64,000 bases of DNA from Flavobacterium panacagri (lineage in GTDB: Bacteria > Bacteroidota > Bacteroidia > Flavobacteriales > Flavobacteriaceae). Under the pieces are notes generated by a model. The model worked only from the letters and a program-made list of their open reading frames with translations, ran no database searches and was not told the DNA's origin. Of this stretch, positions 50,724 to 59,133 are shown piece by piece; the stretch's first letter is position 1, and every line of letters starts with the position of its first letter. Location of the stretch: contig NZ_CP119766.1 of assembly GCF_030378165.1 (NCBI RefSeq), positions 62,001 to 126,000 on the forward strand, written 5' to 3'. The position numbers and the translations under genes are program-made.

Positions 50724-50754
50724 AAAAAAGCCTTCCAGAATTGGAAGGCCTTTG
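50724..50754 (-). terminator. terminator of rpmE2
   Basis: AAGCCTTCCAGAATTGGAAGGCCTT is a strong hairpin whose minus-strand side ends in a T run, 19 bases after the rpmE2 stop. Confidence 0.88.
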
Positions 50755-50772
50755 TATAATTTAAAACAGCTA

Positions 50773-51027
50773 TTATTTTTTAGCGTGTTTAGCGTATTTA
50801 GTTTTGAATTTATCAATACGTCCTGCAGTATCGATAAGTTTAGATTTACCAGTATAAAAAGGGTGAGATGTTCTAGAAATCTCCATTTTTACAACTGGAT
50901 ACTCAACTCCGTCAACTTCAATTGTTTCTTTTGTATCTGCAGTAGATTTAGTGATAAAAACGTCATCATTTGACATGTCTTTAAATGCAACTAATCTGTA
51001 ATTTTCTGGGTGAATTCCTTTTTTCAT
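50773..51027 (-). CDS. rpmE2: 50S ribosomal protein L31, type B
   Basis: An 84-residue protein with the family opening [20 protein letters not shown] and the conserved [30 protein letters not shown]. It has no CxxC zinc-binding cysteines, which identifies it as the zinc-independent type B (YkgM/RpmE2) form. Type A L31 is not in the window. It belongs to the large ribosomal subunit. A consensus promoter lies upstream on the minus strand and a strong terminator after it, so it is transcribed alone. Confidence 0.98.
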
Positions 51028-51143
51028 CTTTTCTTTTATTTATTGTTTTAGAGCATTTTTATTTTGAAGCTTTTTCATGATTAGAAAAAGGTGTAAACAA
51101 CACTACTCTTTTTTGTTTAAAAATTTAATTATTTTTGAGTGTG

Positions 51144-51173
51144 CAAATTTACAATTCTTTTTTAATAAACAAA
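51144..51173 (-). promoter_or_regulatory. promoter of rpmE2
   Basis: On the minus strand TTTG (51173-51170) and TAAATTTG (51151-51144), 18 bases apart. This is close to the consensus and gives a leader of about 110 nt. Confidence 0.5.
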
Positions 51174-51276
51174 TACTTAGCTCACTTTTTTTTAGTTTAT
51201 TTCGAAAAGCTTTTTTTATCTCCGATTATAGTGGGAATTACTATATTTGTGGATTAATTTTAAAACATATAGAAAT

Positions 51277-51807
51277 ATGATTAATGAAGTTATAAAAAAG
51301 AATGGGGTTACTTATGGAATAATGATCGGAATTGCATCGGCTTTGGTTACGGCTACTATATATGCAATTGATTTAAAACTATTTACAGCTTGGTGGATGG
51401 GAATCCTAGGAATCGTAATAAGTATTACAATTAGTATCATTTTACTTTCTAAAACCAAGAAAGAATTAAAAGGCGTTTTTACTTTCAAAGATGCTTTCAC
51501 CACCTATTTTATAGCCGCAGTAATCGGAATTTTGATTTCTACAACTTTTAACATTGTATTATTTAATGTTATTGATCCAGGAGCAAAAGAAACTTTAAAC
51601 GAAATCATGATCAAATACACTGTAGGCATGATGCAAAAATTCAACACACCAGCTTCTGCAATTAACGAGGCTGTTGCCAAAATGAAAGAAAGCAGTCCAT
51701 ACTCTACTTTTGAATTATTAAAAGGATCTGCTTTTGCTATTGTTATCAGTGCCATTTTTGGATTAATTTTCGCAGCATTTTTTAAAAGCAAATCTACACA
51801 AGAATAA
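51277..51807 (+). CDS. DUF4199 membrane protein
   Basis: A 176-residue inner membrane protein with four helices: about 12-32, 36-56 (WWMGILGIVISITISIILLS), 72-94 and 147-168 (SAFAIVISAIFGLIFAAFF). The N-terminus (MINEVIKKNGVTYGIMIGIASALVT) and the pattern GVFTFKDAFTTYFIAAVIGILISTTFNIVLF match DUF4199. Function is unknown. It is followed at 8 bases by a GT2 gene, an arrangement typical of flavobacteria, which suggests a role with that envelope glycosyltransferase. I start at ATG 51277. A TATATTTG lies at 51242-51249. Confidence 0.9.
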   Translation: MINEVIKKNGVTYGIMIGIASALVTATIYAIDLKLFTAWWMGILGIVISITISIILLSKTKKELKGVFTFKDAFTTYFIAAVIGILISTTFNIVLFNVIDPGAKETLNEIMIKYTVGMMQKFNTPASAINEAVAKMKESSPYSTFELLKGSAFAIVISAIFGLIFAAFFKSKSTQE

Positions 51808-51815
51808 AAATATAA

Positions 51816-52772
51816 ATGAATTTATCTATACTTATACCGCTTCTAAACGAGGAGCAATCACTTCAAGAACTCTATGCATGGATCATTAAAGTGATGCAAT
51901 CTAACAATTACTCTTATGAAATCATTTTTGTAGATGATGGTAGTACAGATAATTCTTGGCAGATTATTGAAGGCTTTTCTAATGAAAATTCGAATGTAAA
52001 AGGCATTCGTTTCATGAAAAACTTTGGAAAATCCCAGGCTTTACATGCTGGTTTTGCAAAAGCTAAAGGTGATGTTATTATTACCATGGATGCCGATTTG
52101 CAGGACAGCCCTGATGAGATTCCAGAATTATATGACATGATTACAAAAGAAAGATTCGATTTGGTTTCTGGATGGAAAAAGAAACGTTACGATTCTGTTG
52201 TTGCCAAAAATCTTCCTTCAAAGCTATTTAACTGGGCCGCTAGAAAAACTTCTGGCGTTGAGCTAAATGATTTCAACTGTGGCTTAAAAGCATATAAAAA
52301 TGTCGTAGTTAAAAATATTGAAGTTTCGGGCGAAATGCACCGCTACATCCCTGTTTTGGCAAAAAATGCCGGATTCGGAAAAATTGGAGAAAAAGTGGTT
52401 ATTCACCAAGCTAGAAAATATGGTGAAACCAAATTTGGAATGGAACGTTTTATAAACGGATTTCTAGATTTAATTACCATTTGGTTTTTATCGCGCTTTG
52501 GAAAAAGACCGATGCACTTGTTTGGAGCAATGGGTTCTATCATGTTTATTATTGGTTTTTTAGCGGCCGGATACATTGGTGTTTCGAAATTATACCATAT
52601 GTATAATGGAATGAAATATTCTCTGGTTACAAGCAATCCTTGGTTTTATATTGCCTTAACCACAATGATTTTAGGAACTCAGCTTTTCCTTGCAGGATTT
52701 TTAGGCGAAATTATCTTAAGAACCAAAAACAATGAAGAAAGATATAAAGTAGCACGTGAAGTGAATTTTTAA
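51816..52772 (+). CDS. family 2 glycosyltransferase (DPM1/ArnC/GtrB-like)
   Basis: A 318-residue membrane-bound glycosyltransferase. The GT-A domain (about 1-225) shows SILIPLLNEEQSLQELY, FVDDGSTDNSW, ITMDADLQDSPDEIPEL with the DxD catalytic motif and FNCGLKAYK. Two C-terminal membrane helices follow (about 232-257 and 275-297). Enzymes of this architecture charge polyprenyl phosphate with a sugar or sugar derivative for later envelope glycosylation. The sugar cannot be identified. It is cotranscribed with the DUF4199 gene. Confidence 0.93.
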   Translation: MNLSILIPLLNEEQSLQELYAWIIKVMQSNNYSYEIIFVDDGSTDNSWQIIEGFSNENSNVKGIRFMKNFGKSQALHAGFAKAKGDVIITMDADLQDSPDEIPELYDMITKERFDLVSGWKKKRYDSVVAKNLPSKLFNWAARKTSGVELNDFNCGLKAYKNVVVKNIEVSGEMHRYIPVLAKNAGFGKIGEKVVIHQARKYGETKFGMERFINGFLDLITIWFLSRFGKRPMHLFGAMGSIMFIIGFLAAGYIGVSKLYHMYNGMKYSLVTSNPWFYIALTTMILGTQLFLAGFLGEIILRTKNNEERYKVAREVNF

Positions 52773-52857
52773 CACCAATCAGGAAAAAAAAATCTTTTTC
52801 ACTCCAATCAACCTTTGAAGAAAAACTATCTTTATTAAAACATAAAAGAAAATTTAC

Positions 52858-54585
52858 ATGAACATAGCACCTAATATTTTAAACGCTGTAAATGAATGGT
52901 TAACACCTACGTTTGACCAAGAAACTCAGGCAGCTGTTAAAGAATTAATGACAACTTCACCAAAAGACCTTGAAGAGAGTTTTTATAAAAACCTTGAATT
53001 TGGTACTGGAGGAATGAGAGGTGTCATGGGGGTTGGAAACAACAGAATCAACAAATACACGCTGGGAAAAAATACTCAAGGATTATCCGATTATTTACAT
53101 AAAGTTTTTCCCAACGAACCTTTAAAAGTAGTTATTGCTTATGACTGCCGTCACAACAGCAATACACTGGCAAAAGTTGTTGCAGACGTTTTTTCTGCAA
53201 ATGGAATTCAAGTTTATTTGTTTTCTGATTTAAGACCCACTCCTGAGTTATCATTCGCGCTTAAATATTTAAAATGCCAATGCGGTATTGTTCTAACTGC
53301 TTCACACAATCCGCCAGAATATAATGGATATAAAGTGTACTGGCAGGACGGCGGACAAATTGTTCCTCCGCAAGACGGCGAAATCATTCAAGTAATCGAA
53401 AGTTTAGGCTACGACAAAATTAAATTCAATGCAAACGAAAGCCTTATTCAATATATTGATACGGAAATTGACAAAGAGTTTGTAAAATCATCTATAGAAA
53501 ACGCAAGTTTTAATACTCCTGCTGAAGCAAAAGACAATCTTCATATTGTTTTTACTTCTCTGCACGGAACTTCAATAAAATCTATTCCTGATGTTTTATC
53601 GCAGGCCGGTTATAAAAACGTTCATATCGTTCCAGAACAGGCGGTTCCAGATGGAAATTTTCCAACAGTAAAATCTCCAAATCCAGAAGAACCTGAAGCT
53701 TTAACGATGGCTTTGGCTTTGGCTGATAAAACAAATTCTGATATCGTTGTTGGGACAGATCCTGATTGCGACCGTTTAGGTGTTGCTGTCAGAAATAATG
53801 ATGGAAAAATGATTTTGCTAAACGGAAACCAAACTATGGTTTTAATGACTTCTTTCCTTTTGAAACAATGGAAAAAAGCAGGCAAAATCAACGGAAAACA
53901 ATTTGTCGGATCTACTATTGTTTCGACTCCAATGATGATGGAATTGGCAACAAGCTACGGTGTTGAATGCAAAGTTGGTTTAACTGGATTCAAATGGATC
54001 GCTAAAATGATCAAAGATTTCCCAGAACTTCAATTTATTGGAGGTGGAGAAGAAAGCTTTGGTTTTATGGTTGGCGATGCTGTTAGAGACAAAGATGCTG
54101 TTGCCGCTACGCTATTAATCTGCGAAGTTGCCGCTCAGGCGAAAGCTGCAGGAAGTTCAGTTTACAAAGAACTTTTACAGCTTTATGTTGAAAATGGTTT
54201 CTACAAAGAATATTTAGTTTCATTAACTAAAAAAGGAATGGAAGGCTTAGAAGAAATTAATCAGATGATGATTAATTTACGCCAAAACCCTTTAAAAGAA
54301 ATCAATGGCCAGCGTGTGATTATGGTTGAAGATTATCAATCATCTACAGCTTTGAATTTATTGACAAATGAAGAATCTTCTATGGATATTCCGAAATCAA
54401 ATGTATTGATTTATTACACAGAAGATGGTTCTAAAATTTGCGCAAGACCAAGTGGAACTGAGCCAAAAATTAAATTCTATATCAGTGTGAATGCTGAATT
54501 AGAATCGGTTGCTGATTTTGATGAAGCAGAAAGTTTTTTAGATCAAAAAATACAAAATATCATTGCTGACATGCAATTAAAATAA
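52858..54585 (+). CDS. alpha-D-phosphohexomutase (phosphoglucomutase/phosphomannomutase-like)
   Basis: A 575-residue cytoplasmic enzyme of the phosphohexomutase superfamily. Active-site phosphoserine loop [13 protein letters not shown] (near 148-160), metal loop [11 protein letters not shown] near 299-309, sugar-specificity loop GGGEESFGF near 399, and phosphate-binding [14 protein letters not shown] near 536-549. It interconverts hexose 1- and 6-phosphates. The length and loop order fit the PGM2/phospho-sugar mutase group. Glucose versus mannose cannot be separated by sequence. It follows the GT2 gene by 85 bases in the same direction, consistent with sugar supply. Confidence 0.95.
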   Translation: MNIAPNILNAVNEWLTPTFDQETQAAVKELMTTSPKDLEESFYKNLEFGTGGMRGVMGVGNNRINKYTLGKNTQGLSDYLHKVFPNEPLKVVIAYDCRHNSNTLAKVVADVFSANGIQVYLFSDLRPTPELSFALKYLKCQCGIVLTASHNPPEYNGYKVYWQDGGQIVPPQDGEIIQVIESLGYDKIKFNANESLIQYIDTEIDKEFVKSSIENASFNTPAEAKDNLHIVFTSLHGTSIKSIPDVLSQAGYKNVHIVPEQAVPDGNFPTVKSPNPEEPEALTMALALADKTNSDIVVGTDPDCDRLGVAVRNNDGKMILLNGNQTMVLMTSFLLKQWKKAGKINGKQFVGSTIVSTPMMMELATSYGVECKVGLTGFKWIAKMIKDFPELQFIGGGEESFGFMVGDAVRDKDAVAATLLICEVAAQAKAAGSSVYKELLQLYVENGFYKEYLVSLTKKGMEGLEEINQMMINLRQNPLKEINGQRVIMVEDYQSSTALNLLTNEESSMDIPKSNVLIYYTEDGSKICARPSGTEPKIKFYISVNAELESVADFDEAESFLDQKIQNIIADMQLK

Positions 54586-54622
54586 TAAAAAAGAGCCGCA
54601 AACTCTTTACATACATACTATG

Positions 54623-54647
54623 ATTGTGCAGGCAATACCTGCACAAT
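54623..54647. repeat. perfect 10-bp hairpin without U tract
   Basis: ATTGTGCAGG CAATA CCTGCACAAT forms a 10-bp stem with a 5-base loop just after the phosphohexomutase gene. There is no T run, so it is not a classical terminator. Confidence 0.6.
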
Positions 54648-54667
54648 TGATTAAGTTTAATTTTTTT

Positions 54668-54713
54668 TAAACTCTGATTCACATTTAGAATAAATATGAA
54701 TCAGAGTTTTTTT
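54668..54713 (+). terminator. terminator after the phosphohexomutase gene
   Basis: AAACTCTGATTCACATTTA and TAAATATGAATCAGAGTTT pair imperfectly and are followed by TTTT. It separates the phosphohexomutase gene from the ABC exporter gene. Confidence 0.8.
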
Positions 54714-54735
54714 GATAAAAAAAAGCAAAAAAAAA

Positions 54736-54764
54736 TTGAAAACACTCCAATTGGATTAATTTTG
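54736..54764 (+). promoter_or_regulatory. promoter of the ABC exporter gene
   Basis: TTG (54736-54738), 18 bases, TAATTTTG (54757-54764). The predicted start gives a leader of about 95 nt. Confidence 0.5.
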
Positions 54765-54863
54765 CGAGGTATAAATTCGACAGAATAAACTAATTATAAC
54801 CTAAAAAAAATACTAAAACTCAAAAGAGCTTTAGCACAGCAGAAAAACAATATTCAAAATTAA

Positions 54864-56693
54864 ATGAGTAATTTTAAAAAAATAGTTCCTTTTATATACC
54901 CATATAAAAAATACGCATTCTTAAACATTTTTTTTAATGTTTTATATGCACTTTTCAGTACACTTTCATTTGTTGCTTTAATACCAATGCTTCAAGTTTT
55001 ATTTGACAAAACGAAAGCTAATCATGTAAAACCAGTATTTACAGGAATTTTAAACCTGAAAGAATATGGCGAAAACTATTTAAGTTACTACATAACTACA
55101 ACAAAAGGCACTCACGAATCTGGCTATATTCTGGGGGTTATGGTAACTATTATAATTTCAATTTTCTTATTAAAAAACCTGGCCGATTATCTGGCAATGT
55201 TTTTTATCAACTTTTTACGTAACGGAGTTTTAAGGGACATGCGTAATGCATTGTACAAAAAAACACTTGAACTTCCTTTAGCTTTTTATTCTGAGAAAAG
55301 AAAAGGAGATGTTATTTCTAGAATTTCTGCAGACGTAAATGAGGTTCAAACTTCATTTTTAGCTATTCTGGAACTTATCGTGAAAGAGCCTTTGACTATT
55401 ATTTTTACAATAAGTGCGATGCTTATTATTAGCGCTAAATTAACTTTGTTTGTTTTTATTTTTATCCCTATTTCTGGGTATATCATTTCATTAATTGGAA
55501 AACAGCTTAAAAAACAGTCCAGCAAAGCTCAGGAAGAACAAGGAAGATTTTTATCTACTATTGAAGAAACGATTGGCGGATTAAAAGTTGTAAAAGGTTA
55601 CAATTCTGAAAATTATTTTAATACTGTTTTTAGAAACTCTACCGAAAGATTTTTTGACTTATCAAACAGCATCGGAAATCGTCAAAACTTAGCTTCGCCT
55701 GCGAGTGAATTTATGGGAATTACCGTTATCGCTATCTTACTTTGGTATGGAGGACAAATGGTTTTAATTGACAAAACTCTTGAAGGAGCTGCTTTTATCG
55801 CTTATATGGGATTAGCTTACAATATTCTAACTCCAGCAAAAGCAATTTCTAAAGCATCTTACGGTGTCAAAAAAGGAAATGCAGCAGCTGAACGTGTTTT
55901 AGAAATTTTAGAACAGGAAAATCCAATTACAAGTAAAGAAAATGCGGTTGAAAAAGAATCTTTTGATAATGAGATAAGCGTTCAAAATATCAACTTTAAA
56001 TACCAAGAAGAAACTGTTTTAAAAGATTTTTCCCTTCAAATTAAAAAAGGACAAACTGTTGCCCTTGTTGGTCAGTCTGGAAGCGGAAAAAGTACAATGG
56101 CAAACTTATTGACCCGTTTTTATGATGTTAATGATGGAACTATTTCTATTGACGGAATCAACATTAAAGACATCAATCTGCAATCGCTACGCCACTTAAT
56201 TGGACTGGTTACACAGGACAGTATTTTATTTAATGACACCATAAAAGCCAATATTGCATTAGGAAAATTAGATGCAACAGATGACGAAATTATTGAAGCA
56301 TTAAAGATTGCCAATGCTTATGAATTTGTAAAAGACTTACCAGCCGGAATTTACACCAATATTGGAGACAGCGGAAACAAACTTTCTGGAGGACAAAAAC
56401 AACGTTTATCGATTGCTCGTGCTGTGCTAAAAAACCCTCCAATTATGATCCTAGACGAGGCAACATCTAATTTAGATACGGAAAGTGAAAAATTTGTTCA
56501 GCTGGCATTGGAAAATATGATGCAAAACAGAACCTCTATCATAATTGCACACCGCCTTTCAACAATTCAAAAAGCAGACGTAATTATTGTGATGCAAAAA
56601 GGAAAAATTGTTGAACAAGGAACTCATGAAGAATTAATTGCGCTTAATGGCACTTACAACAAGCTGGTAACAATGCAGTCTTTCGAATCGTAA
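54864..56693 (+). CDS. ABC exporter, MsbA-like (fused permease-ATPase)
   Basis: A 609-residue half-transporter. Residues about 1-330 hold six membrane helices and long cytoplasmic loops (KKTLELPLAFYSEKRKGDVISRISADVNEVQ). The ATPase part (about 365-609) has Walker A GQSGSGKST near 403, Q-loop in IGLVTQDSILF, signature LSGGQKQR near 507, Walker B IMILDEATSNLD and switch His in IIIAHRLSTIQ. It would dimerise to flip lipid A precursors or other amphiphiles across the inner membrane. Substrate is inferred from the family. A consensus promoter precedes it. Confidence 0.93.
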   Translation: MSNFKKIVPFIYPYKKYAFLNIFFNVLYALFSTLSFVALIPMLQVLFDKTKANHVKPVFTGILNLKEYGENYLSYYITTTKGTHESGYILGVMVTIIISIFLLKNLADYLAMFFINFLRNGVLRDMRNALYKKTLELPLAFYSEKRKGDVISRISADVNEVQTSFLAILELIVKEPLTIIFTISAMLIISAKLTLFVFIFIPISGYIISLIGKQLKKQSSKAQEEQGRFLSTIEETIGGLKVVKGYNSENYFNTVFRNSTERFFDLSNSIGNRQNLASPASEFMGITVIAILLWYGGQMVLIDKTLEGAAFIAYMGLAYNILTPAKAISKASYGVKKGNAAAERVLEILEQENPITSKENAVEKESFDNEISVQNINFKYQEETVLKDFSLQIKKGQTVALVGQSGSGKSTMANLLTRFYDVNDGTISIDGINIKDINLQSLRHLIGLVTQDSILFNDTIKANIALGKLDATDDEIIEALKIANAYEFVKDLPAGIYTNIGDSGNKLSGGQKQRLSIARAVLKNPPIMILDEATSNLDTESEKFVQLALENMMQNRTSIIIAHRLSTIQKADVIIVMQKGKIVEQGTHEELIALNGTYNKLVTMQSFES

Positions 56694-56716
56694 GATTTTC
56701 ACATAAACAAATAGCC

Positions 56717-56770
56717 AAACACAGATTAAGGAAATATTAAAACTCATTTTAATTTCTTTAATCTGTGTTT
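56717..56770. repeat. imperfect palindrome with ACAGATTAA arms
   Basis: AAACACAGATTAAGG and its complement CTTTAATCTGTGTTT frame an A/T-rich centre. Related ACAGATTAA sequences lie at about 49268 and 57571, suggesting a dispersed repeat family. It lies between the ABC exporter and the DUF2971 gene and may act as a terminator. Confidence 0.6.
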
Positions 56771-56821
56771 ATTTTTATAACTTTAGGTTGGTTAAAGAAT
56801 AAGTCATTTAATCCCAAGAAA

Positions 56822-57523
56822 ATGTATCTTAACAACCCCAACCTTATACTTCCTGAAGATCCTGATACTATTGTCTGGAAATATTTGGACTTATCAAAAT
56901 TCCTGGATTTATTGCTCTCGAAGAAACTCTTCATGTCACGTTCAGACAAATTCGAAGATCAATACGAAGGCACTTTCAGCGAGCCTACTTACGAGGAAAT
57001 CAAAAAACTCGCCATCGACAATCCTGAATTTCTAAATTACTACAAAACACACAGAGAACAAGTTGCTGTAAGCAGCTGGCACATTAATGAATATGAGTCA
57101 TTTGCCATGTGGCAGATTTTTACTCAAAATAGCGAAGGAATCGCCATTCAATCTACAATTGGCCGATTACAAAAGGCAGTTAGACCTGAAAATAATTTTG
57201 ACCAATATATTGGCGAAGTCAATTATATCGATTATAAAAAAGAATATATTCCTTTTGAAGATTTATTCTTTCCTTTTTTATTTAAAAGGAAAAGTTTTCA
57301 ATACGAAAGAGAAGTCCGTATTTTAACTGACACTTCTAAAAGTTCTTTAAAACTCAATGACGGCTTAAAAATCAACGTCGACATCAATCAATTAATTGAA
57401 AAGATTTATATTCATCCTAAATCAGAGAATTGGTATAAAAAACTGGTTATTGAATTGGTGGAACGCCTTGGATTTGATTTTGAAATCGAAAAATCTGATC
57501 TGGAAAGTGATATATTAATTTAA
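56822..57523 (+). CDS. DUF2971-domain protein
   Basis: A 233-residue cytoplasmic protein of the DUF2971 family, whose members occur scattered among bacteria without a defined function. The start MYLNNPNLILPEDPDTIVWKYLDLSKFLDLLLSKKLFMSRSDKFEDQYEGTF and the middle VAVSSWHINEYESFAMWQIFTQNSEGIAIQSTIGRL and RKSFQYEREVRILTD are the recognised blocks (W-x(n)-S/EGxAI and EREVR). The ORF can be extended 19 codons upstream, but that part lies in the repeat and reads poorly. Its stop codon touches the 34-bp inverted repeat that follows. It may be accessory. Confidence 0.88.
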   Translation: MYLNNPNLILPEDPDTIVWKYLDLSKFLDLLLSKKLFMSRSDKFEDQYEGTFSEPTYEEIKKLAIDNPEFLNYYKTHREQVAVSSWHINEYESFAMWQIFTQNSEGIAIQSTIGRLQKAVRPENNFDQYIGEVNYIDYKKEYIPFEDLFFPFLFKRKSFQYEREVRILTDTSKSSLKLNDGLKINVDINQLIEKIYIHPKSENWYKKLVIELVERLGFDFEIEKSDLESDILI

Positions 57524-57710
57524 AGCTGCTAAGGTTCTGAGATACTAAGGTTCTAAGTTTTTTTTTTAGCCACAGATTAAAAGGATTAAAAAGATTCTTT
57601 TTGAATAAAAAAAACAGGAAAGCCTGTTAAAAATTATATTTTTAACAGGCTTTCTTTATCTCAAAGATTGGAAAATCTTAGAACCTTAGTATCTCAGAAC
57701 CTTAACAGCT
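57524..57710. repeat. large inverted repeat (34-bp arms, 33 of 34 matched) enclosing a terminator
   Basis: Arms at 57524-57557 and 57677-57710 are reverse complements with one mismatch (both start AGCTG.TAAGGTTCTGAG). The interior holds a repeat of the AGCCACAGATTAA type and a strong terminator hairpin. Right after it comes the EF-hand lipoprotein gene, whose stop is 4 bases away. Confidence 0.85.
57619..57653. terminator. bidirectional terminator inside the 34-bp inverted repeat
   Basis: AAAGCCTGTTAAAAA and TTTTTAACAGGCTTT pair over 15 bases around TTATA. T- and A-rich flanks permit action on both strands, ending the DUF2971 gene and the minus-strand envelope operon. Confidence 0.85.
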
Positions 57711-57713
57711 AGC

Positions 57714-58433
57714 TTAAATAGGCTTATAACTTTTCACTTCCCATTTTTTTGAAGCTAAATCTATATAGTTATAATGCAAAACATCGTTTTTATCAAATTG
57801 ACCATTTTGGTTGGTATCCTCAATTGTTCTAAAATACAAACGGTTTTTAGATTCTACTAAATTCCAGTCTATCAATTCTTCTAGATCAGCTGAAACTTTA
57901 GTAAAATTTTCTCCGCTGATATCACTTAAATATAGAGTCTTAATGTCACTTGTATCTATTTTCCCGTCTTTATTGGTATCAGAATCTGTCAATGTATAGA
58001 CCATCACATTATTATGAGTTTTATCAGCAACGGTTTTCAAATAAGTTGCGGTTAAAATCAAAATAGGTTTATCAGATAAAGGACGAATAGAATCTGAATC
58101 TACCTTTTGGAATTTTAAGTTCTGCAAATATCCTGTAATTTCATATTCGCCTAAATTAGAAATCGTAAAACTCACATCGTTTACGCTTGAAGAACCAAAT
58201 CTTGCTTTAGAACCTCTTTCAATTACTCTTAAATCTCCAACAGGATGAATTAAATAATTAGTTCCTTCCAATTGAATAGGAAGATCTGCAATTTCTATTT
58301 GAGTCGAATCTGCTTTTGTGACACTTACTTTGTTTGAAACATCATAAGTTACTTTTGGCTTTTTAACTTCCTCTCGGCAACTAATTACTGTTCCGACAAG
58401 GATTAAGGCGATATATTTAAAATACTTTTTCAT
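57714..58433 (-). CDS. lipoprotein with two EF-hand-like calcium loops
   Basis: A 239-residue lipoprotein with lipobox VISC and Cys19. The last third has two 12-residue EF-hand or dockerin-like loops, DTNKDGKIDTSD near 152 and DTNQNGQFDKND near 215, each followed by L/V-x-Y or YLSDI segments typical of calcium-stabilised units. The middle (about 50-140) is beta-rich without a recognised family. It lies 31 bases after the two-TM protein and is the last gene of the minus-strand operon with a TonB receptor. Calcium binding is predicted from the loops. Confidence 0.75.
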   Translation of the reverse strand: MKKYFKYIALILVGTVISCREEVKKPKVTYDVSNKVSVTKADSTQIEIADLPIQLEGTNYLIHPVGDLRVIERGSKARFGSSSVNDVSFTISNLGEYEITGYLQNLKFQKVDSDSIRPLSDKPILILTATYLKTVADKTHNNVMVYTLTDSDTNKDGKIDTSDIKTLYLSDISGENFTKVSADLEELIDWNLVESKNRLYFRTIEDTNQNGQFDKNDVLHYNYIDLASKKWEVKSYKPI

Positions 58434-58464
58434 CTACAACGATTATATACGATTATCAAATATA

Positions 58465-59133
58465 CTATTTTTGATTGTAATTTCTGTTTTTATTGAATTT
58501 TACTAGTGTAAAGATGTTGATTAGAACAATTCCAATATATCCACAGAAAATTAACTGCCATTTTTGAGCAAAATAGGATTTTTGAAAAACAAGCGCTTCT
58601 TCTTCTTTCTTGTTTTTTTGTTCCAAGTAAGCCTGCTGTCTCATTACATCCATGGTTCCACAATTCATTGCCTTATAATGCGTTGTATCTTTAACTTTTT
58701 TAGGTGAATTATTATTCGCTATTACATAAATATCATTATCAAATATCACCCAAGAAGCAACATCTTCCAATACCAAAACATCAATAGTACTAATAAAGGT
58801 CTCATAATTTGTTCTTAGAGCGTATTGTAACTCAATGCCATTTAAAGTGTCTTTATCCTTTTTTAATTTTCGAAGATAAAACCTCATTTCATTAAGCATC
58901 TTCTGATCATCAAACTCATTCCCATTAAACTTATAAGTTTTGTATTTTCTTAGTGTTTCAACTTCATACTTTTCAAAGTCTCCTTTATTAGGCATCGACA
59001 AGTCTATTACTCCATAAACTTTAAAAGCATCTGTTGTATAAAAATAAACAATACATATCAATGGAATCAAAACCAAAGAAATCATTCCCGGAACGTAAAA
59101 AATCTTTTTTCTTTTTTTACGCTTTTCTATCAT
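58465..59133 (-). CDS. two-transmembrane-helix protein of unknown function
   Basis: A 222-residue protein. Residues 1-10 are basic (MIEKRKKRKK), then a membrane helix (about 12-31, FYVPGMISLVLIPLICIVYFY), a ~150-residue loop (probably periplasmic) and a second helix (about 192-213, WQLIFCGYIGIVLINIFTLV) with a basic tail. The loop has a MNCGTMDVMRQQAYLEQKNKKEEEALVFQ segment close to the second helix and no catalytic motif. Its start overlaps the TonB receptor stop by 4 bases. The pairing suggests a function linked to the receptor, possibly as an energiser or inner-membrane partner. Confidence 0.7.
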   Translation of the reverse strand: MIEKRKKRKKIFYVPGMISLVLIPLICIVYFYTTDAFKVYGVIDLSMPNKGDFEKYEVETLRKYKTYKFNGNEFDDQKMLNEMRFYLRKLKKDKDTLNGIELQYALRTNYETFISTIDVLVLEDVASWVIFDNDIYVIANNNSPKKVKDTTHYKAMNCGTMDVMRQQAYLEQKNKKEEEALVFQKSYFAQKWQLIFCGYIGIVLINIFTLVKFNKNRNYNQK

